Assembly: GCA_964522605.1 (NCBI GenBank)
Contig: CAZFWV010000013.1
Coordinates: forward strand, 1-50,513
Length of the DNA: 50,513 nt
Direction of reading: 5' to 3'
From: CAVZLD01 sp964522605
GTDB taxonomy: Bacteria; Planctomycetota; Planctomycetia; Pirellulales; Pirellulaceae
The position numbers were made by a program, and so were the translations under genes. The notes below the pieces were generated by a model that saw only the letters and a program-made list of their open reading frames with translations, did no database searches and was not told where the DNA came from. Position 1 is the stretch's first letter. Each line of letters begins with the position of its first letter. Positions 27,801 through 36,500 of this stretch are shown here, in pieces.

Positions 27801-30800
27801 CGGGTCACGGTGACTTCTGTCAACGACCCGCCCGCGATTTCCGCGATCAGCAATATCACGATCAATGAAGATACTTCTACGGGCCCCTTGGCATTTACCG
27901 TGGCAGATCTCGACACGTCCGTCGAAACGCTGACGGTCACGGCCAACTCGAGCAATCAGACACTGATTCCCAACGCCAACATTGTGCTCGGGGGCAGTGG
28001 CGCGAATCGAACGGTGACGGTCACTCCGGTCGCCAATGCGAGCGGGGGTCCAGCCACAATCACGCTGACGGTCAGCGATGGCGTGAGTTCGGCCACCGAA
28101 ACGTTTGATGTGACGGTCAACCCCGTGAACGACCCTCCCACCATCTCAAGTGTGGGTGATATCACGATCAGCGAAGATACTTCAACCGGTCCCCTCGCGT
28201 TTACGCTGAATGATCCCGATACGCCGTTAAACTCGCTAACGCTGACGGCAACCTCCAGTAATCGAACCTTGATCCCGGATGCCAATGTCGTGTTCGGAGG
28301 CAGCGGAGCGAGTCGGACGGTGACCGTGACTCCGGCGGCCAATGCGAACGGTGGCCCCGCGACGATCACGCTGACCGTCAGTGACGGGGTGAATACGGTG
28401 ACTGAAGTGTTCGACGTCACGGTGACCGCGGTCAATGATCCCCCGGCGATCTCCGAAGTGGGAAATCTCACGATCAGTGAGGATACTTCGACCGGCCCGC
28501 TGGCGTTCACCTTAAGCGATCCGGATACGCCCCTGACCTCGTTGACCGTGACCGCGAACTCGAATAATCAAACGCTGATTCCCTACGCCAATATCGTCCT
28601 GGGTGGCAGTGGCGCGAGTCGGACGGTAACGGTCACTCCGGCGGCCAATGCGAACGGCGGCCCGGCCACGATCACGCTGACGGTCAGTGACGGCACGAGT
28701 TCCTCCACCGAAACGTTTCAGGTGACGGTGACGGCGGTTGACGATCCCCCGTCGATTTCGCCAATCGGTGATGTCGCGATCAATGAAGACACGTCCACCG
28801 GTCCGCTGGCTTTTGCGTTGAGTGATCCTGACACGTCGCTGACGTCCCTGACGGTCACGGCCACGTCCAGTAACCAAACGTTGATTCCCGATGCGAACAT
28901 CGTGCTTGGAGGGATCGGAGCGAGTCGGACCGTGCTGGTCACTCCGGCCCCGAACGCGAACGGCGGCCCAGCCACGATCACGCTGACGGTCAGTGATGGT
29001 ACGAGTTCCTCCACCGAAACGTTTCAGGTGACGGTGGCGGCGATCGACGATCCTCCCACGATTTCGGCGGTCGGTGATGTCACGATCAATGAAGACACCT
29101 CCACCGGCCCGCTGGCGTTTACCTTGAGTGATCCCGACACCCCGTTGGCCTCGCTCACGGTCACGGCCACGTCGAGTAACCAGACACTGATTCCAAACGA
29201 GAATATCGTTTTCGGAGGCACGGGAGCAAATCGTACGGTCAACGTCACGCCGACCGCGAATGCGAACGGTGGACCCGCTACGATCACGCTGACGGTCAGT
29301 GATGGTACGAGTTCTGCCACTGAAACTTTTCAGGTGACGGTAGCGGCGGTCGATGATCCTCCAACCGTCTCCGCCGTGGGGGACGTTACGATCCCCGAGG
29401 ACACGTCGACTGGACCCTTGTCCTTTACGGTCACGGATCCCGATACGCCTCTTAACACGCTCACTTTGACTGCCGTGTCCAGCGATCAAGCCCTCATTCC
29501 CGATGCCAATCTCGTCGTTGGAGGTGCGGGAACAGATCGCACCGTCACGGTCACTCCGGTGCCGAATTCTTTCGGAGGTCCGGTGACGGTGACCCTCTCG
29601 GTCAGCGACGGCACAACGACTTCCACAGGAACATTCTTGGTGACGGTGACACCGGTGGATGACGCTCCCACGATTTCAGCGTTGTCGGATGTGACGATTG
29701 ACGAAGATACACCCACGGCTCCCTTGGCGTTCACGGTGAATGATCTCGACACGCCGCTGGAATCGTTGATCCTGACCGTCGCCTCGGACGATCAGACCTT
29801 GGTGCCGGATGCGAACATCGTCGTGGGGGGCAGCGGCGCGAATCGGACGTTGACCGTTACGCCGGCTGCCAATGCAAATGGAGGTCCGGTCACGATCACG
29901 GTTTCCGTCAGTGATGGGACCAGTTCGGCGACCGAGACCTTCGATCTGACGGTGACACCGGTCAATGATCCTCCCACGATTTCTGAGATCGGGGATCAGT
30001 CGACCTCCGAGGATACGCCCACGCCTGCCATCGCGTTCACGGTCTTTGATCTGGAGACGCCTCCGGCGGAACTCATCGTAACCGTCTTATCGAGTAATCC
30101 TTCCCTGGTGCCCGTCGAGAACATCACGCTCGGGGGAACCAATGGGAATCGGACGATCGAATTGACTCCGCTGGCGAACCAGACCGGTACCTCGACAATC
30201 ACGGTTACGGTCACCGACGCGGGCAGTGCATCGGCGGCCACGACATTCGTTTTGACGGTCGGATCAACCGACGATCCTCCCGAGATATCGGCTTTGGAGG
30301 ATGTGACGATTGACGAAGACACATCCACCGCACCGCTGCCGTTCACGATCGGTGATCTCGATACGCCGCTGGAATCGCTGACCTTGACGGCCAGTTCGAG
30401 TGATCCTGCGTTAGTGCCGGACGCCAACATCGTGATTGAAGGCAGTGGCGCGAATCGCACGGTAACCGTCACGCCGGTTGCCAATGCAAATGGGGGTCCG
30501 GTTACGATCACGGTTTCCGTGAGTGACGAGACCAGTTCGTCGACGGAGACCTTCAACGTGACGGTGACACCGGTGGATGACGCTCCCACGATTTCAGCGT
30601 TGTCGGATGTGACGATTGACGAAGATACACCCACGGCTCCCTTGGCGTTCACGGTGAATGATCTCGACACGCCGCTGGAATCGTTGATCCTGACCGTCGC
30701 CTCGGACGATCAGACCTTGGTGCCGGATGCGAACATCGTCGTGGGGGGCAGCGGCGCGAATCGGACGTTGACCGTTACGCCGGCTGCCAATGCAAATGGA

Positions 30801-32126
30801 GGTCCGGTCACGATCACGGTTTCCGTCAGTGATGGGACCAGTTCGGCGACCGAGACCTTCGATCTGACGGTGACACCGGTCAATGATCCTCCCACGATTT
30901 CTGAGATCGGGGATCAGTCGACCTCCGAGGATACGCCCACGCCTGCCATCGCGTTCACGGTCTTTGATCTGGAGACGCCTCCGGCGGAACTCATCGTAAC
31001 CGTCTTATCGAGTAATCCTTCCCTGGTGCCCGTCGAGAACATCACGCTCGGGGGAACCAATGGGAATCGGACGATCGAATTGACTCCGCTGGCGAACCAG
31101 ACCGGTACCTCGACAATCACGGTTACGGTCACCGACGCGGGCAGTGCATCGGCGGCCACGACATTCGTTTTGACGGTCGGATCAACCGACGATCCTCCCG
31201 AGATATCGGCTTTGGAGGATGTGACGATTGACGAAGACACATCCACCGCACCGCTGCCGTTCACGATCGGTGATCTCGATACGCCGCTGGAATCGCTGAC
31301 CTTGACGGCCAGTTCGAGTGATCCTGCGTTAGTGCCGGACGCCAACATCGTGATTGAAGGCAGTGGCGCGAATCGCACGGTAACCGTCACGCCGGTTGCC
31401 AATGCAAATGGGGGTCCGGTTACGATCACGCTGTCGGTAAGCGATGGTAAGAATACCACGATCGAGACATTTCAGGTGACGGTCGCCTCCGTCAATGATC
31501 CTCCCACCATCTCTCCGATCGCGGACCAGACCGTACTGTCGGGGGCTTCGACGGGTGAGATTCCCTTTATTGTGGCCGATATCGATGACGCGTCGACAAC
31601 ACTGACGGTCGAGGCGACTTCGGACAACGAGGATCTGATTCCGTTGGATCGGATCGTCGTTGCGGGAGACGGTAGCGATCGCAGTGTCTCGATCACTCCG
31701 CGATCGGGCCAACCTGGCGGCTTAGTGCAGGTGACCCTTACGGTCAGCGATGGAACGGATATCGCGACCGAAAGCTTCACGGTTACGGTGACTCCCGCCG
31801 TAATCGGCGACGCCAACAATGATGGGTTGTTCAACACAGCCGACTTGGTGGCGGTCTTGACGGCTGGGGAGTATGAAGACGGCATCGAGGGCAACTCGGT
31901 TTGGGAAGAGGGTGATTGGAATGGGGACGGAGACTTCGACACGGGCGACCTGGTGTATGCCCTCCAGGCGGGAACGTACGAGCTGGGGGTCCAGCCCGCG
32001 CGTCCGTTGATCACTCCAGCTTCGACGCCCGACTCGGACCTGTCGGCCGAACTGGTCGATCTTGCGATCGCGACGGATGACGTCTGGGATCTCACCGACC
32101 TGTTTCCGTCATCGCGCAAGAAATAA
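24852..32126 (+). CDS. Giant cadherin-like repeat protein with dockerin
   Basis: About 2424 residues from the ATG at 24852. A basic N-terminus (MKMKRTTLKRNEKRKLRG) leads into LEFLETRLLLAAD at about 31-43, the LExRxLLA-type export motif frequent in large planctomycete proteins. Two PPC-like domains follow (IFEPNDSRLEAADLG; TTPNNTLGTAYNLG). Twenty cadherin-like/tandem-95-type repeats of 102 residues then run to about residue 2315, each with PPTIS, EDTSTGPLAFTLSDPDTPL and a final TVTPVN. They are probably calcium-binding, judging from the acidic ED and DPD positions. Near the end is a dockerin-type calcium pair (GDANNDGLFNTADLVAVL, GDWNGDGDFDTGDLVYAL). The protein is very likely a secreted or surface adhesin. 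Earlier starts (24603, 24819) are possible, but the basic run then LExRxLLA favours 24852. A RAYT element begins about 8 bases after the stop codon. Confidence 0.9.
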   Translation: MKMKRTTLKRNEKRKLRGTGMGSAGRRPHLEFLETRLLLAADIFEPNDSRLEAADLGTSNNTYANLSIDPEGDVDWYKWTAPNNGVVRVDAFFDADDGDIDMKLYRAPNFENPVDTSNSLDDNERVRASVTAGDLMYFRLVEFSGFLTPEYSLKVQLIRPDSIDATTPNNTLGTAYNLGTSDATLSNLNIHNPSDVDYFAWTATIDGRLDVTADFRHDDGDLVLSVLTPAGAELTSADTKTDNESVTLNVYAGETYVFKVREANALEQPNYSLRSRFTAFPTISDIPPVLGPIGGTTLVNFTVNDADTPLSLLTLSGTSSEPWLVPDSNISFIGSGSNRTAVITGNPGVFGFTDITITVSDLDGNSASETFQLGLWLSNQAPQISDIGNISIAKNSSSDIIPFTVNDSQTPASELVVTASSSNTSLIPDGNIVLGGSGTDRTIRVTPATNQIGTAVITVIVTDGSSASASDTFLVDVINIASPPTISPISDRTINEDTSTGPIPFTVADADTPVSLLTVTASSSDVSIIPNSGIVISGTDANRTVSVSPSANATGGPVTITLTVSDGTGFTTETFNVTVTPVNDPPTISEIADVTISEDTSTGTLIVTLNDPDSPLSSLALTATSSNQQLIPNSNISLGGTHGTRTLTITPAANAYGGPATITLTVSDGSSLTTETFNVTVTPVNDPPTISAIADLTISEDTSTGPLAFTLSDPDTPLTALTVSASSSNQTLIPNANITLVGSGANWTVTATPAANAFGGPATITLTVSDGINSSTETFGVTVLFVNDPPTISSIDDVTIDEDASTGPLDFTLSDLDTPLSFLIVTVNSSNPSLVPLGNIALAGTGANRTVTVTPVANVNEGSSVITLFVSDGMAVASESFTVTVTPVNDPPTISSIDDVAISEDTSTGPLSFTLSDLDTPLDSLTLTASSSNQTLIPNANIVFGGSGASRTVTVTPSANAFGGPATITVTVSDGTSSVNETFRVTVTSVNDPPAISAISNITINEDTSTGPLAFTVADLDTSVETLTVTANSSNQTLIPNANIVLGGSGANRTVTVTPVANASGGPATITLTVSDGVSSATETFDVTVNPVNDPPTISSVGDITISEDTSTGPLAFTLNDPDTPLNSLTLTATSSNRTLIPDANVVFGGSGASRTVTVTPAANANGGPATITLTVSDGVNTVTEVFDVTVTAVNDPPAISEVGNLTISEDTSTGPLAFTLSDPDTPLTSLTVTANSNNQTLIPYANIVLGGSGASRTVTVTPAANANGGPATITLTVSDGTSSSTETFQVTVTAVDDPPSISPIGDVAINEDTSTGPLAFALSDPDTSLTSLTVTATSSNQTLIPDANIVLGGIGASRTVLVTPAPNANGGPATITLTVSDGTSSSTETFQVTVAAIDDPPTISAVGDVTINEDTSTGPLAFTLSDPDTPLASLTVTATSSNQTLIPNENIVFGGTGANRTVNVTPTANANGGPATITLTVSDGTSSATETFQVTVAAVDDPPTVSAVGDVTIPEDTSTGPLSFTVTDPDTPLNTLTLTAVSSDQALIPDANLVVGGAGTDRTVTVTPVPNSFGGPVTVTLSVSDGTTTSTGTFLVTVTPVDDAPTISALSDVTIDEDTPTAPLAFTVNDLDTPLESLILTVASDDQTLVPDANIVVGGSGANRTLTVTPAANANGGPVTITVSVSDGTSSATETFDLTVTPVNDPPTISEIGDQSTSEDTPTPAIAFTVFDLETPPAELIVTVLSSNPSLVPVENITLGGTNGNRTIELTPLANQTGTSTITVTVTDAGSASAATTFVLTVGSTDDPPEISALEDVTIDEDTSTAPLPFTIGDLDTPLESLTLTASSSDPALVPDANIVIEGSGANRTVTVTPVANANGGPVTITVSVSDETSSSTETFNVTVTPVDDAPTISALSDVTIDEDTPTAPLAFTVNDLDTPLESLILTVASDDQTLVPDANIVVGGSGANRTLTVTPAANANGGPVTITVSVSDGTSSATETFDLTVTPVNDPPTISEIGDQSTSEDTPTPAIAFTVFDLETPPAELIVTVLSSNPSLVPVENITLGGTNGNRTIELTPLANQTGTSTITVTVTDAGSASAATTFVLTVGSTDDPPEISALEDVTIDEDTSTAPLPFTIGDLDTPLESLTLTASSSDPALVPDANIVIEGSGANRTVTVTPVANANGGPVTITLSVSDGKNTTIETFQVTVASVNDPPTISPIADQTVLSGASTGEIPFIVADIDDASTTLTVEATSDNEDLIPLDRIVVAGDGSDRSVSITPRSGQPGGLVQVTLTVSDGTDIATESFTVTVTPAVIGDANNDGLFNTADLVAVLTAGEYEDGIEGNSVWEEGDWNGDGDFDTGDLVYALQAGTYELGVQPARPLITPASTPDSDLSAELVDLAIATDDVWDLTDLFPSSRKK
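25689..31805 (+). repeat. Twenty in-frame 306-bp cadherin-like repeats
   Basis: The PPTIS-type codons fall at 25992, 26298, 26604 and so on to 31500, always multiples of 306 bp apart. Only the first unit is one codon shorter. Units 1-2 and 20 are divergent, 3-13 are closely alike, and 14-19 contain a recent duplication. The strict length means no indel has been tolerated across about 6 kb. Confidence 0.9.
29640..31430 (+). repeat. Tandem duplication of three repeats (918-bp period)
   Basis: Bases 29640-30512 and 30558-31430 appear identical by eye over 873 bp. They are offset by 918 bp, exactly three 306-bp units. The intervening bases and the flanks differ. This is either a very recent in-frame duplication or gene conversion, and should be checked against assembly error. 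Confidence 0.88.
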
Positions 32127-32129
32127 CCA

Positions 32130-33110
32130 AAACGACCTCTGCCTCCTTTCTGGGAGGCTAGGTAGATTACGGTTTTGGCGAAACGTTGTCGGGTGGATGC
32201 CGATTCACACCCGAGAGATACGGGGGCGCCCCGTGGCGCGCAACGTGTGTTCGAGTCCCAAGTGTTCGGCGGTCTGTCGGATCCACTCGGGATCCCCCAG
32301 GGGGCGCCCTCGTCGAATGCTCCTGCGGATGGCGGAAAGTTCCCGCGCTGTCAGGGGCTGATTCACAAACTCGATCCAGTCGGACGGACAATCAACCGGC
32401 CAATCGGAAAGCAGAAGATCCGGGCGATCGCGCATTCGGCTCGCCAGGCCACTCCAGGGCCAGTCTTCCGCGCGGGCGACCAAACCGGCTCGCAGCGCAT
32501 TTCGCTCTACATAGCGACACAGCGAGAGGAAATGACCGTCGCTTTGGACCGGAAAACTCTTGAATCGATCTTGGTATACGTGCCCTTGACCCTGCGTACG
32601 ACTGACCGCGCGAAATCGCTTGGCATGCGTTCCGGACAGATTCTGGAAAAAGGCAGACAATTCCTTGCGGTTTCGTGGACGAACCACGAAGTGCCAATGA
32701 TTGGGCATCAGTTCGTATGTCAGGATCGGTAGCGGGATCCTCTGCTGGATCTCGCCCATGAGCTGTTCGAATTCGCTGTAATCCTCGTCGGTGAAGAACA
32801 GCGTCTGCCGCTGTGCAGCTCGATTCAACGCGTGATAACAGTAGCCCGGTTCGAAATACCGTCGTCGATCCACGACCACGCCGCACTCCGCCTGCTGCCA
32901 TGCCCCATCCGGAAGCCGAGTCCTTCCTCACAAGAACGCAGCCTAGCAGATCCAGCAGTCAAATACCTGCGCCCGTGAGTCTTTGATCCGGTCGCCCAGT
33001 TGCCTGTCTCGCAGAAGGGCGTCAGGGTGGTTTTCGTTTTTCGTTTTTCCGCGCCGTTTTTTCTGGAAGGGAGGCAGAGTTGTTTTTCGGAGTTGTTTTT
33101 CGACAGGCGA
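32130..33110 (-). mobile_element. Full-length RAYT element
   Basis: It contains the transposase gene at 32205-32879. The left end (32134-32150) carries GACCTCTGCCTCCTTTCTG, and the right end (33067-33088) carries AAGGGAGGCAGAGTTG, which together form imperfect inverted ends. Beyond the right box lies CGACAGGCGAC, also seen at 130-140. The bases from GTCGCCCAGTTGCC (about 32991) to the right end match the right parts of copies A and B. No target duplication is visible, as expected for this transposase class. The element starts about 8 bases after the stop codon of the giant gene. Confidence 0.75.
32205..32879 (-). CDS. REP-associated tyrosine transposase (RAYT, Y1 type)
   Basis: 224 residues, the usual size of the IS200-like/RAYT family (COG1943). 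The HUH motif is H61-W62-H63 in YELMPNHWHFVV. The catalytic tyrosine is Y123 in CRYVERNALRAGL. Other family marks are GHVYQDRFKSFPV and the C-terminal EDWPWSG. Such enzymes nick single-stranded DNA at short hairpins and are thought to mobilise REP-type repeats. The start is GTG with GGAG about 8 bases upstream. All catalytic residues are present and there is no frameshift, so the gene looks intact. It faces the giant gene tail to tail. Its C-terminal third (about 165-224) is preserved as a decayed piece in the elements at 11275 and 17903, which makes it the likely source of, or a relative of, their transposase. Confidence 0.92.
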   Translation of the reverse strand: MVVDRRRYFEPGYCYHALNRAAQRQTLFFTDEDYSEFEQLMGEIQQRIPLPILTYELMPNHWHFVVRPRNRKELSAFFQNLSGTHAKRFRAVSRTQGQGHVYQDRFKSFPVQSDGHFLSLCRYVERNALRAGLVARAEDWPWSGLASRMRDRPDLLLSDWPVDCPSDWIEFVNQPLTARELSAIRRSIRRGRPLGDPEWIRQTAEHLGLEHTLRATGRPRISRV

Positions 33111-33564
33111 CCATGCAATGGTGGGGATTCTGTCGCAAAGGCGCACCCAATCAAATGGTTGTAGGCGTGCTCGAACATGCGTTGTTCTTCTCGGGGCTGG
33201 TTGTGATTTGCGCCAAATCGGCGGCGGTCACGGAGGAAAACAGCTGTCATGCCGAGTCCGAACCTGAATGACCGAGCGCGATTTTGACACAAGCGGGGAC
33301 TGGCTCGTGTTTCGCCGCCATTGCATCGAAGCCGTATCGGAAGCTCCTGCCGGCGAAGAATAGGTCCCTGTCCCCCTGCCATCGGGCGCCCCGGAATGTG
33401 CGCTCGACGATCAAGCCGCCCACGCCAATCGAACCGGAGGCTCAGGTGCGGTTTTGTGATTCGAGGGACAATTCGGAGAAACCGAGCGGTCTTCTGTAGT
33501 GGTACTTGCCGTTGAACTTCTGGTAACCTGACCTGCACGTGTGCATCTCTCCTCGGTGTGGAGA
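33111..33564. other. Gene-free stretch
   Basis: About 450 bases between the RAYT element and the cytochrome c gene. It is presumably the promoter region for the gene pair that follows. I see no domain-bearing frame and no supportable promoter. Confidence 0.45.
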
Positions 33565-36500
33565 ATGAGAAGGATGATGGTTCGACTTCTCTGGGCGGGA
33601 CTCGCTGTTGCCTTTTTTCTGAAATCCGCATCCGGTGCGGATGATCCTAGATTCGCGAAGCTTGAGTTTTTTGAGAAGCGGATCCGGCCCGTACTGGCGG
33701 AGCACTGTGTTGAGTGTCACGGACCGGACGCCCAGGAATCGGGCTTACGCGTCGATCACATCTCGTTTCTGACCGCGTCCGCTTCTTTCGGGCGGCCGGT
33801 GGTTGTGGGCAAACCGGAAACCAGCACGCTCTTGATCGCGCTGGAGCAGTCCGATCCGGAATTGAAGATGCCGATGGATCAGCCGAAATTGCCGCCGAAT
33901 GTAATTGCTGACTTTCGGCAGTGGATTATAGAAGGAGCCGCCTGGCCCGATGAGTCGGTTCCGCGGACAGCGATCGACGAATCGGGTTTTGATCTGGCGG
34001 AACGAAAGGCTCAGCAATCGTGGTTGTGGCGAGTGCCCCAGAGCAAGTCGCCTCCGCAGACAAGTGACCCAACGTGGGCGCGCGACGACGCGGATGCCTT
34101 CGTCCTGGCGGCGTTGGAACAACAAGGCTTAAAGCCTGCGTCGGATGCGGAGGCATCTGACTGGCTGCGTCGCGTGCATTTTGCGCTGACCGGTCTGCCG
34201 CCCTCCTTGGAGCAGGTGCAGGAGTTCACCCGCGATTCTTCGTGGGAAGCTCGTGAGCAAGTGGTCGATCAGTTATTGACTTCGCCGCACTTTGGTGAAC
34301 GCTGGGCACGGCATTGGATGGATCTTGTGCGATACTCCGAAAGCCGGGGACACGAGAGCGATTTCCCGATCGCCAACGCGTGGCGGTATCGCGACTACTT
34401 GATCCAGGCTTTCAATCTGGACGTGCCCTACGACCAGTTCGTGATCGAGCATCTGGCAGGCGATCTCGTCGACGAGCCGAGACGGCACCCCGTGACCGGC
34501 GCGAATCAGTCGGTGCTCGGAACCGGTTGGGTGTTCCTCGGCGAGGAAGTCCATTCACCGGTCAACGTGCGACAGGATGAATGTGATCGGACGGACAACA
34601 AGATCGATGTGCTCAGCAAGACCTTTCTCGGCTTGACGGTCGCTTGCGCAAGGTGCCACGACCACAAGTTCGATCCGATCACGCAACGCGACTACTACGG
34701 TCTTGCCGGCTTTGTCCTGAGTTCAAACTATCGGCAGGTTCGTTTCGAGTCGATGGAACACAACCGGCAGATCGCCATGGAGCTGGATGAGCTGACGAGT
34801 GTGACGCGTCGCAAGATGGCAACGGTTCTGGCAGATGCTTTGCGACCGTCGGTCAGCAGCATCGCGAAACAGATCGCCAACATGCTGGCAGACCCGGCTC
34901 GTGTCGAATCGCACCGCCGAGAGATCCTGGAGGCCGCGAAGGAATCGCCTGAAAGTCCGCTTCATTTCCTGCTCACCGTGGTCGAGAATCCATCAAAGCG
35001 CGAGGCATTTCGCGATCAATGGTCTCAGCAGCAACGTTTGTTCGAGTCGAGCAAGGATGTCACGGAAACACTCGTCGATTATTCGAATCCCGACGAACTT
35101 TGGCTGCAGGACGGGTATTCCTTCGGCCCGCGGCCGCAGCGACCCGGTGATTTGTTGATCGGAGATGCCGAGCGACCGGTCGCCGGCGTGGCCACGTACG
35201 CCGCCGCCGTGAAAAACGACTTTTGGGACGGATTAACGATCGCGGACGGTACGGAAGCGGACTCCGGCAGCCTGGCGGCCCAGCTTCGATCCGGCCGCAT
35301 GATTCGTACGAGGAAAGTCGCGGCGAAAAGTGGGCGGCTGTTTTATCTGATGTCTGGGGAGGCAAACGTTTATGCGGGTGTCGACTCTCACATCATGATT
35401 GCCGGACCGCTGCACGGACATCTTGTCCGCCAAGTCGCCGGTGATTGGGCCTGGCATCAGCACGACGTTGCTGCCTCGGAAGGATCGCGCGTCTACGTAC
35501 AATTCGGCGCTCAGCCGGAGAAACCCTTGGCCATCCGCAAGGTTGTCGTCGCGGATGTTGCTCCACAACTAGTCGAACCGCCAAACGCTGTGTTGCGGTC
35601 CCTCGCCGAATCGGATGAACTAGCAACGGTCGATGCGCTACTCTGGGCCTTCCAGAATGAACTGCTGATCATGCTCGACAGATTGGCCGCTGGAACCCTT
35701 ACCGCCGACCAAGATGCCCGAGCGCGGGCAGAATTGCTCAGCTGGGTCCTGGCAACACCGGAACTTTTTCCCATCGACGAGGCACACGGGCAAGCTTTGA
35801 GCGATCTTGCTGCGACATACCGCACGAAGCGACAGCAGCTGCAAACTCAGGTCCACACTGTTTCCGCAACAGCAGCAGCGTGGATGGACGGCAACGGACT
35901 CAACGAAAACGTGCTGTTGCGGGGACGTGCCGCGATGCCTGACGCGGAGGCTCCGCGTCAGCTGCCGGAAGTATTCGATCCTGTAACACCCATTCGTTCG
36001 CAAACAAGTGGGCGACTGGAACTGGCGAAACAGATCGCCTCGGTGGAAAATCCACTAACAGCGCGCGTGCTCGTCAATCGGATCTGGCATCACGTCTTCG
36101 GCCGAGGCATCGTAGCCACGGTCGACAACTTTGGATATCTGGGCGAGCGGCCATCGCACCCCGAGCTGCTCGACACGCTCGCGTGGGATTTCATGCATCG
36201 GCACGCGTGGTCGATGAAGGCGCTGATCCGACGGCTCGTGCTCTCCCGCAGTTTTGCCATGAGCAGTCAGCCAGCTGGCACAGACGACGAAAGGGCAGAC
36301 CCGAACAATGTTTGGCTCCATCGGATGCCAATTCGTCGACTCGAAGCCGAAGTCATCCGCGACGCGCTATTGGCAGTCAGTGGTCGCCTCGACCCGACCT
36401 TGCTGGGTCGTCCCGTCCCGGTCCAGCATACAGAATTTGTCGTGGGGCGAGGCCGGCCGGATGAGAGTGGACCCTTGGACGGAGCCGGACGGCGCACGGT

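Noticed and set aside
26201..31712. Many long minus-strand open frames opposite the cadherin-like repeats
   Set aside because: They recur with the 306-bp period and only reflect the codon pattern of the plus-strand repeats. Translations are repetitive, with no starts or domains.
25689..31805. CRISPR-like periodic repeats
   Set aside because: The period is 306 bp, coding, in frame and without unique spacers. There are no cas genes.
13695..33290. Shared phrase AATGACCGAGCG at 13696 and 33267
   Set aside because: The match is under 20 bases with mismatches beyond it and no structure. It may be chance or a very old remnant.
32825..33631. Minus-strand open frame of 268 codons upstream of the RAYT
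   Set aside because: It crosses the element end and reads repeat sequence as protein. No ribosome site or domain is present.
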